From Vogesella indigofera (GTDB lineage: Bacteria; Pseudomonadota; Gammaproteobacteria; Burkholderiales; Chromobacteriaceae), in assembly GCF_028548395.1 (NCBI RefSeq), contig NZ_JAQQLA010000005.1:124001-188000 (forward strand): 64,000 nucleotides of DNA. Direction: 5' to 3'. The translations under genes and the position numbers were made by a program. Positions 42,832 to 50,656 of the stretch are shown piece by piece. Positions within the stretch are counted from its first letter, which is position 1. Each line of letters opens with the position of its first letter. The notes below the pieces were generated by a model. That model was not told the origin of the DNA and did no database searches. It saw only the letters and a list, made by a program, of their open reading frames with translations.

Positions 42832-43431
42832 ATGCCGCTATACCTAAACGTATCCTTCTCTGAGAAGGATGAAGCCAAGTCCCTTGGCGCAAGGTGGGAT
42901 GCGCAAGCAAAGAAGTGGTTTGTACCTGATGGGGTAGAACCAAGTCCTTTTACTAAGTGGCTCCCACAGGTAGCCGTGCAGCAAGTCATGGTTGCACCCG
43001 TCTACTTACGAACATCAGTTGAGAGGTGCTGGAAGTGTGGTGAGAACAGTCATGTGTACTGCCTTGGTGCTTCCTCTATTAACGATGTCGAGTATGACGA
43101 TGATGATGAGCCATACATTTACTCAGTTGATAATGACAACAGTTTGGTCGATCTCTGTGACCTGAATGAAGTGGATCACCGCTTGTTCATTGTCTTGAAG
43201 GAGCGGGCTCCTAAATATCGTCCTGATTATTCAAGTACCAAAAATTCCAGATGCTGGATGAATCACTGTGAGTACTGTGATGCGAAGTTGGGGGATTTCT
43301 ACTTGCATGGAGAGCCGGGAGGTGCTTTTTTCCCGCTTACAGATAATGAATCTACTATCACTGAGATCCTGTTGTTTCAGAGTGGGGAGTTCACTTTTAG
43401 CGGCGGATATAGCCTGAAAGGAACTCTATGA
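42832..43431 (+). CDS. DUF5710-domain protein with Cys clusters
   Basis: 199 residues from ATG 42832 behind AGGAGAGGG. The first 40 residues (YLNVSFSEKDEAKSLGARWDAQAKKWFVP) are a DUF5710 domain, found in plasmid TraC-type primases and mobile-element proteins. The remainder has Cys pairs (CWKC, later HCEYC) that look like zinc ligands, separated by an acidic Asp-rich stretch (DDDDE). No enzyme motif seen. GC content is far below that of the core. First gene inside the island. Confidence 0.65.
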   Translation: MPLYLNVSFSEKDEAKSLGARWDAQAKKWFVPDGVEPSPFTKWLPQVAVQQVMVAPVYLRTSVERCWKCGENSHVYCLGASSINDVEYDDDDEPYIYSVDNDNSLVDLCDLNEVDHRLFIVLKERAPKYRPDYSSTKNSRCWMNHCEYCDAKLGDFYLHGEPGGAFFPLTDNESTITEILLFQSGEFTFSGGYSLKGTL

Positions 43432-43546
43432 GGTTGGTGCCAAAGGAATGAGTTGCCCCTATTTACTTGTTACCTCAATGGTGGCTTGGGCTGCCCCGGC
43501 TCCTGTAGGAAATCCTGCTCTATGATTTTAGCATGGGAGGATGTCC

Positions 43547-43708
43547 ATGAGCACACAGCGTTTCACCCCTGAATTCAAAGAAGAAGCCGTCAAGCAGGTC
43601 ACTGAGCGCGGCTACTCTGTTGCCGAAGTTTCCGCCCGGCTTGGGGTTTCCAGCAATAGCTGGTACAAGTGGGTCAAAGCCGTCACATTCAGAGAAGAAA
43701 ACTGCTGA
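43547..43708 (+). pseudogene. IS3-family orfA fragment
   Basis: ATG 43547 reads MSTQRFTPEFKEEAVKQV and continues through a transposase HTH (VAEVSARLGVSSNSWYKWVKAV), then stops after 53 residues. Intact OrfA has about 90-100 residues with a leucine zipper, and no orfB follows. The bases before it (near 43490) look like an IS end and partly match 47680-47700 (CCCGGCTCCT). A broken insertion sequence. Confidence 0.75.
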
Positions 43709-43831
43709 ACTGATTGAAACTTCGGGCGGTGTGATTAACTTTCAGAAATCTGGCCTGAAGAACTCATTCCCAACAGCACATGTTTGACGCTACTGATAAT
43801 ACATTCATCACTTAGGTACAGGTTCTTAGAT

Positions 43832-44716
43832 ATGAAAACTTCTATTTCTGAGAGCAGTCGGAAGATTTTGGCGCAAAAATTTCTTTGTGCGGTTCCTGGT
43901 GAGCGTCGAAAACTAAAGTGGGATCTCAAACATGGCTTTCGAATCAGTAGCGACGGTAAGCAGGTTGCCTCCGCATACTTCTCTGATAATGCGCCGGATC
44001 ACGAAGTTGAGTTTGCTCTGGACTATGCTCACTTAGCGGATACCGATCGTGAGAGGGGGGCACTTGTGAAGTGGCTCCGGTATCAAAAGTGTCTGTTTGG
44101 TGGACAAGATCCCAAGGTTCACCAGCGCGGAGATCCGGTCGATTGGTTTCGTATTGGTTTTTCTTCTGTCGGCGATGCTCTGACATTCCTCCAAAGTTTC
44201 AAGAATGAGCGGCAGATGCTTAACCCAAGTGTTAGATGGCAGATCCTCGCAGATGCCACCTCCGAGGCGTCGGAGCAAGAGTTACCTACCGTAGTTGAAA
44301 AATTGGAGGTTCCAGAGCCTCACACAGCACGTGAAAACAAGATGAGCATGTGGAAGCAGGTGGTGGATCGATTAGTAAGTACTGCTCAGCAGACAACCTC
44401 CCAGTCCAACGGACAGGTGGCATACAAGACAATAAAGAACAAGAATAATGCGTTCACGTCACAAGAGGAATTCGCGTTATACGTGCTGGCTCTAATCGAG
44501 AAACAAGATGGCTGTTGCGCCATTAGTGGCCTGCCGCTCCGGCCAGATGAGCAATGTGAAGACGTCGAGATGCTTGCGTCTCTGGATCGCATCGATAGCA
44601 ACGGTCACTATGAGCCTGGTAATCTTCAAGTCGTGTGTCGATTCATCAACCGTTGGAAAGGGGCTGATGAAAACGCACTATTTGTGCGGCTCATAGGCGC
44701 TCTCCGAAGTTCCTAA
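43832..44716 (+). CDS. HNH-like nuclease domain protein
   Basis: 294 residues from ATG 43832. The N-terminal 190 residues have no recognised domain. The C-terminal part has CCAISGLPLRP followed by ASLDRIDSNGHYEPGNLQVV and a trailing NRWKG, the HNH/His-Me finger pattern with an Asp-Arg-Ile core also seen in phage and mobile-element nucleases; the canonical first His is replaced, so activity is uncertain. Likely a DNA-targeting protein, possibly defensive. Its ribosome site is weak. Confidence 0.55.
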   Translation: MKTSISESSRKILAQKFLCAVPGERRKLKWDLKHGFRISSDGKQVASAYFSDNAPDHEVEFALDYAHLADTDRERGALVKWLRYQKCLFGGQDPKVHQRGDPVDWFRIGFSSVGDALTFLQSFKNERQMLNPSVRWQILADATSEASEQELPTVVEKLEVPEPHTARENKMSMWKQVVDRLVSTAQQTTSQSNGQVAYKTIKNKNNAFTSQEEFALYVLALIEKQDGCCAISGLPLRPDEQCEDVEMLASLDRIDSNGHYEPGNLQVVCRFINRWKGADENALFVRLIGALRSS

Positions 44717-44913
44717 ACATTGAGCCATCAGCATGCCTAAAGATTAGTTGGTTAGGCAACCAAATCGTATTGGTGTGGCGGCAGATCGGCCTTAGCTGAC
44801 GATCGAGCAACTGAGAAAAATGGCTGCTTTCCTATTGGAAGTAGCTGAAATTTATATAGCAAACAAAGGGCGATTCAAGTATATTCCTTAGAAACTCTTC
44901 AAGGGACTTATAG

Positions 44914-45477
44914 ATGTCAAGCTGCTACGATGATAGTTTTCTCTGTCAGAATCCGCAATATCCAGATTTTGATAACATCGCAATAAAAGAACTTCGCAAC
45001 CCACCTTCAGTACATGAAATTATAAATCAAAGTAATTTTTGCACTCACTTGCCAACCAATGCAGACGATATTATTGGTGATATTACACATAAAATGTACC
45101 TAAAAGGTCTGAACAATAAAACTGGGCTCTACCACCTCTGGATTGAATTCGAAAATTGTACAGATCATAACGCACACACCATGCTATGCATTTATGTAGG
45201 AAAGGGCATGGCAGAGAATAGAATCAATATTCACATTAAAGAAAAACTTCTCAATAATAATGTTTCAATTTATGCGAGCTTCTATGAGTGCAGCAATCGT
45301 ATATCTAAGTATCTAGAACAGCTTTTCCTGGATACTTATAGCTTTATACTTAATAAAAATGAAAATAGTGGCGACAAGAAACTTTTCGCAGTATGGGGTG
45401 AAGAGCGGTATATTTTAGGAACTGAGATTAATGCTGTCAGCAGTCTGTGCCGTATCCAAAACTTTGACGACCTGTAG
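44914..45477 (+). CDS. GIY-YIG-like protein
   Basis: 187 residues, very AT-rich coding. GLYHLWIEF then CIYVGKGMAENRINIHIKEKL resembles the GIY...YVG...R...H order of GIY-YIG nucleases, with a Glu in YLEQLFLDTY as a possible metal ligand. The flanking parts are unrecognised. ATG 44914 follows AGGGACTTATAG. Base use differs strongly even from its island neighbours, so it was probably acquired on its own. Confidence 0.55.
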   Translation: MSSCYDDSFLCQNPQYPDFDNIAIKELRNPPSVHEIINQSNFCTHLPTNADDIIGDITHKMYLKGLNNKTGLYHLWIEFENCTDHNAHTMLCIYVGKGMAENRINIHIKEKLLNNNVSIYASFYECSNRISKYLEQLFLDTYSFILNKNENSGDKKLFAVWGEERYILGTEINAVSSLCRIQNFDDL

Positions 45478-45873
45478 ATGTTCTAGCATGGCTCGAATTT
45501 TTACAAGATAAACAATGTAAATAACTATTTTGTTTTACTCCCCCATTTTTTTCTTGTGCTCTATTGCAAATGTAGAAAATGCAATTCTTGACTGTAATAG
45601 AGCAGTAGCTGGTGGCTTGGCGTGCTGTGATGAATTTAATCTACCGAAGCAGATTTCGGTTTGCGATTTTATAAGAAACTTATTCTAGTATGCGCTGTAA
45701 AGCACTCGTAGCTGAGAGGAAATTCTCAGGCGAAATAGCTATCAGTACATCACAGAAAAAACCAAGGGCGGTCGAGAAATAGAAAGATGTTGAACCCCCA
45801 GGCAAACCAAATATGTACCTGCACAGGTGTATATTTCACGTTAGGCTCTAGTGCAGCCTACCAACCCAAGGAG
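45478..45873. other. AT-rich intergenic stretch leading to the cassette array
   Basis: About 400 bp with no gene. The last part holds a hairpin AAATATGTACCTG/CAGGTGTATATTT (45809-45836) directly before GTTAGGC (45840-45846), a cassette-boundary-like word. An ATG at 45787 opens a frame into the next gene, but that part is better read as recombination site. Confidence 0.5.
45809..45846 (+). other. Possible short attC-like site before cassette A
   Basis: Imperfect 13-bp inverted repeat (45809-45821 with 45824-45836, 11 of 13 pairs) followed by CACGTTAGGC. GTTAGGC fits the GTTRRRY core of integron attC sites and sits 28 bp before the cassette A start codon. The left core is not clear, so this is the weakest of the three sites. 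Confidence 0.35.
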
Positions 45874-46182
45874 ATGAAATTGGATCACTTATGGACATGG
45901 AGCGGAAAGTATTTTGGCTACATGGATGGGGATCGGCTGTGGACGCGCGATGGTCGTAATGTAGGCCGACTTCAGAACGGAAAAATATATGCGTCAAATG
46001 GCGACTACATCGGAGAAGTCAGAAACGACAACCGACTTATCACACATAGCTCGAAGCAAGGCCACAGAGGCAGTTCCTTTACGCCCTACGGAAAAAGAAT
46101 CGGGATAGTTCCATTCGTGGACTACGTTGGCTATGTCATGTATGCCGGGTACGAAGACTTTCCAGGGCCTTCCGAGATTTAA
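45874..46182 (+). CDS. 4-fold beta-flower protein (cassette A)
   Basis: 102 residues from ATG 45874 (MKLDHLWTWSGKYFG), placed right after AAGGAG-like sequence and after the cassette boundary. Repeating short motifs (SGKYFGYMDGDRLWTRDGRNVGRL, then NGDYIGEV) give the four-bladed small beta architecture known as 4-fold beta flower, of unknown function. The C-terminus YEDFPGPSEI is typical. An ATG at 45787 would add 29 residues that lack the pattern. The gene ends just before an attC-like site. Confidence 0.65.
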   Translation: MKLDHLWTWSGKYFGYMDGDRLWTRDGRNVGRLQNGKIYASNGDYIGEVRNDNRLITHSSKQGHRGSSFTPYGKRIGIVPFVDYVGYVMYAGYEDFPGPSEI

Positions 46183-46214
46183 ATTCAGTCAAATCATGTT
46201 CGCTTTTCGCAGCA

Positions 46215-46312
46215 GCCTAATTGGTCGTTCAACGCGGACGCCACTACAGGCCATGGCCTGTAGCGGTACCCTCCGCACTTCGCGCTGCGGTGCCGGTTAA
46301 CTTGGGCGTTAT
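46215..46312 (+). other. attC-like recombination site 1
   Basis: Left half GCCTAATTGGTCGTTCAACG and right half CCGGTTAACTTGGGCGTTAT closely follow the layout of the well-known aadA attC (CTAAC...TTCAA...GACGCC and GGCTTAATTCAAGCGTTA). The interior folds through CTACAGGCC/GGCCTGTAG and further pairs. It separates two genes on the same strand. Confidence 0.75.
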
Positions 46313-46335
46313 ACGTACGATTTTCTGTAGAGACC

Positions 46336-47064
46336 ATGATGAGTTGGAAAGAATTTTTACTTGAGGCATTTCGAATATATCGGGGCACGCTTGCTTCCAA
46401 GGTTGTCTTGGCGATCATCGCGCTGGCTGCGTCTCTGCTTGGGGCATCACCATGGTGGAGCAGTATTCTGGTTCCCATCATCGAAAAGTACCTGGACATT
46501 AAGGTTTCGGACCCGTCTGTGCCAATTGGGTTGGGGCTAATCGCGCTAGCCGTATTGCTAACGTTGATCGAGATGTATAGGCTTTATCGCCTTGAAGCTA
46601 TGAAGGTTCAAAGCAACTCCTTCAATGAGGAAACTCGACAAATTCAGAGTGATGAGGCTTTCTTTCGTCTTAGGTCAGAGTCAGAGAAAAGCGCTTTGAG
46701 CATTCTTCGCCGATTAATTGATATGCACCTCAGTATTTATGAAACAGACCAGATTCTTGCGCCGATTGGTAAGCAGGTCAGGTACGGGGACGAAGAAGCA
46801 GTCTTTCGATACATCGACGCCATAGTTGTCGGGCAAGTGCCACACAAAGCCAAGCTAGACTTCTTCAGTTTGCTTGGTGACGCTACCGGTCACCCCCTAG
46901 CCTATAAATTTGTCCTCGTATACGAAGGGCTGGCAAAAGAAGCCGCGAGCAAATCGAAGACGCATCTCGTATATGGAACACCCCTTTATCAGGCCTTTTC
47001 CAACATCACCCATGACAAGATGCAAACAATTCGAACGCAAGCATCTTGGGAGGAGTACGTATAG
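46336..47064 (+). CDS. Two-helix membrane protein of unknown function (cassette B)
   Basis: 242 residues. An amphipathic start is followed by two membrane helices (about 20-40 and 60-82) and a cytosolic helical domain of 160 residues. No enzyme motif recognised. It begins 24 bp after the attC-like boundary and its stop codon lies in the next attC-like site, the tight fit expected of a gene cassette. ATG 46336 is followed at once by a second ATG. Confidence 0.65.
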   Translation: MMSWKEFLLEAFRIYRGTLASKVVLAIIALAASLLGASPWWSSILVPIIEKYLDIKVSDPSVPIGLGLIALAVLLTLIEMYRLYRLEAMKVQSNSFNEETRQIQSDEAFFRLRSESEKSALSILRRLIDMHLSIYETDQILAPIGKQVRYGDEEAVFRYIDAIVVGQVPHKAKLDFFSLLGDATGHPLAYKFVLVYEGLAKEAASKSKTHLVYGTPLYQAFSNITHDKMQTIRTQASWEEYV

Positions 47065-47117
47065 CCATTCGTTCCAGCCGACCGCCTTCGGCGGCAGCTG
47101 GACTCAAACGCTAGACC
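47062..47117 (+). other. attC-like recombination site 2
   Basis: About 55 bp: CATTCGTTCCAGCCGACCGCC, loop TTCG, GGCGGCAGCTGGACTCAAACG, then CTAGAC. Stem and spacing match short attC sites; the right core reads ACGCTAG where GCGTTAG is usual. It overlaps the cassette B stop codon. Confidence 0.7.
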
Positions 47118-47149
47118 CACATAGCAAGTAGCAGTTTCATGGAGAGTGA

Positions 47150-47371
47150 ATGACAGAGGGCATATGCGAAAACCAGGTCATCACCCAGCAGACGCTGGTC
47201 ACGCAGAACCTTTTCACAGGTGTTTCAATTGGCACCTTCCAGGAGGACTTCCAGCTATGCAAAGCAGACTTTCTTCGTCTTAAAAGCGAAGGCTCACCCA
47301 TGGCCACATGGTCGCTAATCATTCTTTTCGCGTCTATTGGCTACGGCATGAGCATCTTGCCTAATGGATAA
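47150..47371 (+). CDS. Small hypothetical protein with C-terminal helix (cassette C)
   Basis: 73 residues from ATG 47150 behind GGAGAG. The C-terminal part (WSLIILFASIGYGMSIL) is a likely membrane helix; the rest is soluble. It begins 33 bp after attC-like site 2. No attC follows; instead 24-bp repeats start about 70 bp later, so the array may be cut here. Confidence 0.45.
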   Translation: MTEGICENQVITQQTLVTQNLFTGVSIGTFQEDFQLCKADFLRLKSEGSPMATWSLIILFASIGYGMSILPNG

Positions 47372-48368
47372 GCATCTGGTCAGCATGTGATTCGTGAGTG
47401 GCTGAATATTCGCACGGACTCCTCCACTAGCGCTCACCACAAAACCGCCATAGATTCGCGCTTGAAAAGCGCCATCATTTCGCATTCCAAATCCGCCATG
47501 CCGCCGCTTGGAAAAACCGCCAGTGCACTTATCCCATCTATTTAGCAGAATATGTGAATCCCGGAGAGTCAGGCCGCCAGAGCGGTCGCATCTGATCAGT
47601 TCCAGGCCCTTGTGCTGATGGCAGCCAATCTTGATCAGCAAGTGGGGCGTATCTGGATTTTGGCCAGAGTCGTCTGAACTGTCCCGGCTCCTATCGTATT
47701 TCTGCTCAATTACTGGTGGAGTTCGTGCGAATAGTCAGCTGCGGATTTCAGCGCTGCTGACCACTTGTGCCGGCGCACTCTTTCCGTTTCGTGGATGCTG
47801 CGCTGGTGGTGACCGCTTTCGGTTGATATGCTGTCAGCAAGGTGGATGACTTGCTGTGTCGCACTTCGGCCAGGTGCAGTCCGTCAATTAGGGCGAGCAG
47901 ATGCCTGCTTCAGGCTGGTTGCTGCCATTCGTCTCTGGCCTCGCTGATAGCCGCAACCGCACCATTGCCGCTGGTTATGTTTCGCCAAAGCTGCCCGTCG
48001 CTCGGCCTTACCTCATTCGAGTCTCTCGACTACCAAGAAGCCATTACGTGGTTGCTTTGAGTGTCTTTTATTCCACGGACGACTAACTGGTTGACCAGTT
48101 CGCGAAACGCGGGCTGAGGATCAGGAAGCAGTGCTGCGGGGGCGATGTCAAGGAAGCGTCGGCGCCCATCTTTTCCGAGTGGTCACGACGTCAATCTACC
48201 CCCTATCAGGAGCGCATGACCTGGCCGAACAGAACGCGATCTCGTTTGGCCAGGGCAATCGGCCTCGTTCGCCGACAGGATGGCGGCAAATGATCCTTCC
48301 CGCGTTACGCGCACGTGAAGTATCATTCGATGACTCCGTAATAAAATGAAAACTGGGAGAGGCCACGC
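47372..48368. other. Degraded region before the defence operon
   Basis: About 1 kb without a supportable gene. It contains four 24-bp tandem repeats (47441-47536), a CCCGGCTCCT stretch near 47688 resembling that before the IS3 fragment, and short frames without ribosome sites. Probably remnants of insertion sequences plus the promoter of the next operon. Confidence 0.5.
47441..47536 (+). repeat. Four degenerate 24-bp tandem repeats
   Basis: Units start at 47441, 47465, 47489 and 47513 with exact 24-base period. Shared pattern AAAACCGCCAT then TTCGC in units 1 and 2; units 3 and 4 are more diverged. Regular spaced repeats of this kind mark ends of IS21-like elements, where the transposase binds; no transposase is present. 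Confidence 0.6.
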
Positions 48369-50084
48369 ATGGCCGCGTCTGACATCAGCGTACGTGATAC
48401 GCTCAATCTGCTTGATGGCTCGTTCGATCCCTTCGCTGCCGGCGTGTCAAACGGGCTTTACGCATTCTGGTTGGGGTCTGGGATTTCATTCGGACGCGCG
48501 CCGAGTCTGCGGATCCTCGTCGGCAAAGTTGTCGAGTTCGTACGCTCGCGCATTAACCATGCGGATCCCAACTGCAAGTTCACCCGCACCTTGCAAGAGA
48601 TTCTCAACTTGGCCAGCGCCTCAGCGGACGAACGTGCGCGCTCGAAGTTCGATGAGCCCTTTGCCAGTTGGCCGGATCAGGATGCCATCGCTTGGCGCTT
48701 GGTCAATAACTATTCCAAGCTGCTCGGCCTCACTGTCGAAGGCGAGGACATGGACTATCTCTTGTGGAGCGTCATCGACGTTGGCGCGACGTTCGCTGAT
48801 CCCGCCATGCTCCCCGACGTGGAGCACCTCTGCCTCGCGGCCTTGAGTCTGGAGGGCGCTGTGCCTGAGATGCTCTCCGCCAATTGGGACCCGCTGGTCG
48901 AAAGGGCTGTGGACACCCTGACAGGCGGCAATGTCGCGCTGAGCCCGACGGTTGTCGCACGTCCCGCCGATCTTCAACTGCCCCGCAATAAGACCCGCCT
49001 CATCAAGTTCCACGGCTGTGCTGTGAAAGCTCAAGGTGACCCGGGCCAGTACCGCCAATGGTTGGTGGCGTCCAACGATCAGGTCGCCGCCTTCTGCACG
49101 CAGGCGAACAACCAGGGGCTGGTCACTGCATTGACGCACATCGTTGGGAGCAAGCGCACGCTGATGCTTGGCCTTTCAGCTCAGGACTCCAATATCCAGG
49201 GAGTCTTCAACAAGGCGGCTAACGAGTTGACGTGGCAGCTTGGCGATCCTCCCCCGAGCTATGTGTTCTCGGAGCAAGAACTGGGCATGGACCAGCGATC
49301 GCTCCTGAAAAATGTCTACCGCGACCAAATCACGCCAGCCAACCTGACGGCGGTCTTTGAGGCAGCGCGCATCCAGGCATACGCAAAGCAGTTGCTCACC
49401 GCGCTGCTGCTGGATGTGTGGTCGAGAAAGTTGCAGGCGTTGATCCTTCTCGCTCCAGGTCCGCTTCTGCTTGCGGAGCGTCAACATCTGTGCGCCGGCA
49501 TCGTGTCGCTTCGCAACCACCTGGCAGATGTGGCGGAGCCGGAGATCGACTTCATCGATGCGCTCCTCGATCGGTTTGGACGCGCCTGTAAGTTGCTGCG
49601 TGACGGCCAAATCGAACTCCCCAATGTCAGGTTTGAGCCGATTACGAATGATGTCGTGACGGCCCTCCCGGGCAATCTTGCCTTGGGGGCCCTCGGGTTA
49701 CGCGAGGCGGCCGTTGCACTTGGCCTAGTGGGAATGGGCTTGAGCCGCGATGACTGGACAGTGGAAGCCGAGGCTTTGGACAGGGAATCGGGGGTGCTGG
49801 CAGTCACCGGAAAAGGTGCAGCAGCGGCTCGCACCAAGGTGTACCTGACGGCCAGCGCGGCAGGCGCCGCGCTGCTTCGCAGCGAGGGCCACCTAGTAGA
49901 AACAGAAGGCCCCCTCTTGATCCAGTCTCAGAAGCTGGCGGTGCCAATGACTCGATCCCCAAGGGGGGCAGCAGGGCGAACCGGATTGCCGAAGGTGCGC
50001 GAGGTCAGCATATCGACCCTGCTGCAAACCTCCACCACCGCTGACGAGCTGTATGAAGCATTCCGACAGGAGCTTGCGCTATGA
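48369..50084 (+). CDS. Lamassu-type effector with SIR2 domain (LmuA-like)
   Basis: 571 residues. A SIR2-like Rossmann domain fills the first half: FWLGSGIS at about 34-40, LSANWDPL near 171, LIKFHG near 209 and LMLGLSAQD near 265, matching the NAD-binding GxGxS, NxD, HG and GxSxxD positions. The second half is helical and unrecognised. SIR2 effectors in phage defence deplete NAD+. The gene overlaps the next by ATGA, and the third gene encodes an SMC-like ATPase, the Lamassu layout with a SIR2 effector. ATG 48369 follows GGGAGAGGCCACGC. Confidence 0.78.
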   Translation: MAASDISVRDTLNLLDGSFDPFAAGVSNGLYAFWLGSGISFGRAPSLRILVGKVVEFVRSRINHADPNCKFTRTLQEILNLASASADERARSKFDEPFASWPDQDAIAWRLVNNYSKLLGLTVEGEDMDYLLWSVIDVGATFADPAMLPDVEHLCLAALSLEGAVPEMLSANWDPLVERAVDTLTGGNVALSPTVVARPADLQLPRNKTRLIKFHGCAVKAQGDPGQYRQWLVASNDQVAAFCTQANNQGLVTALTHIVGSKRTLMLGLSAQDSNIQGVFNKAANELTWQLGDPPPSYVFSEQELGMDQRSLLKNVYRDQITPANLTAVFEAARIQAYAKQLLTALLLDVWSRKLQALILLAPGPLLLAERQHLCAGIVSLRNHLADVAEPEIDFIDALLDRFGRACKLLRDGQIELPNVRFEPITNDVVTALPGNLALGALGLREAAVALGLVGMGLSRDDWTVEAEALDRESGVLAVTGKGAAAARTKVYLTASAAGAALLRSEGHLVETEGPLLIQSQKLAVPMTRSPRGAAGRTGLPKVREVSISTLLQTSTTADELYEAFRQELAL

Positions 50085-50656
50085 CTGATTCAACGCCAGT
50101 GGGCCGTGTCACGGTGGCGCTTGAGAACGCTGGGTATCAGCGGCTTGCCAGTGGGCTCCAAGTCGGCGAACTGAAGTTCCAGTTTCCGGCCGCGTTCGTG
50201 AAGGCGAAGAGCTCGGCCGAACTGATCCTCGTCGCTGACATTGCAAGCGAGAGCGAGGCGCAGCTGACCCGCAAGGTCGACGGCGTGGCGCGCGCGCTGG
50301 ACATCGCTGCCTCCACACGCTCGCTCACCCTAGTGGTCACCGGACCCCGTCCCAGTGCTGCCGCTCTGGAATCACTGGGACGGGTCTGCCGGGTCCTTCC
50401 TACCGGCAACATCACCGGGGACGATGGCGACGAAGTCCTCAAGAACTGGCTGGCTGTGCTGTTGCCCCTGTCGTTGCCCGAGCCTGAGTCCGTGTCGAGC
50501 AACTCCTTGGCCCGCATCTACGCCGCCGCACAAAACCTGGACGAGAACACCAGGAAGCTGATCGATGTTGCGTCTCTAGGGGAGCGCGCCGTCAGCAAGG
50601 AGCTGTACTCGATCATCGACGCCGCTGCCGTCCAGGCCAAGGAGAAGAACATATGA
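50081..50656 (+). CDS. Middle component of the SIR2-SMC operon (LmuC-like)
   Basis: 191 residues with no enzyme motif. The N-terminal half alternates strands and helices (LILVADIASESEAQLTRKVDGVARALD); the C-terminal 60 residues are helical. Overlaps both neighbours by ATGA, so the three products are made together. Lamassu systems carry a small LmuC of similar size with the SMC partner; the assignment rests on size and position. Confidence 0.6.
   Translation: MTDSTPVGRVTVALENAGYQRLASGLQVGELKFQFPAAFVKAKSSAELILVADIASESEAQLTRKVDGVARALDIAASTRSLTLVVTGPRPSAAALESLGRVCRVLPTGNITGDDGDEVLKNWLAVLLPLSLPEPESVSSNSLARIYAAAQNLDENTRKLIDVASLGERAVSKELYSIIDAAAVQAKEKNI

Noticed and set aside
42590..44880. Similar strings near 42590-42720 and 44770-44850 as a true repeat pair
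   Set aside because: Matches are short and scattered (TGCTTTCCT, TAGCT); not enough to claim a repeat without alignment.
45787..45873. Upstream ATG giving the 4-fold beta-flower protein 29 more residues
   Set aside because: That segment lacks the repeat pattern and overlaps a hairpin plus GTTAGGC boundary; ATG 45874 has a better fit.
47441..47536. 24-bp repeats as a CRISPR array
   Set aside because: Units are contiguous and degenerate with no spacers, and no cas gene is present.
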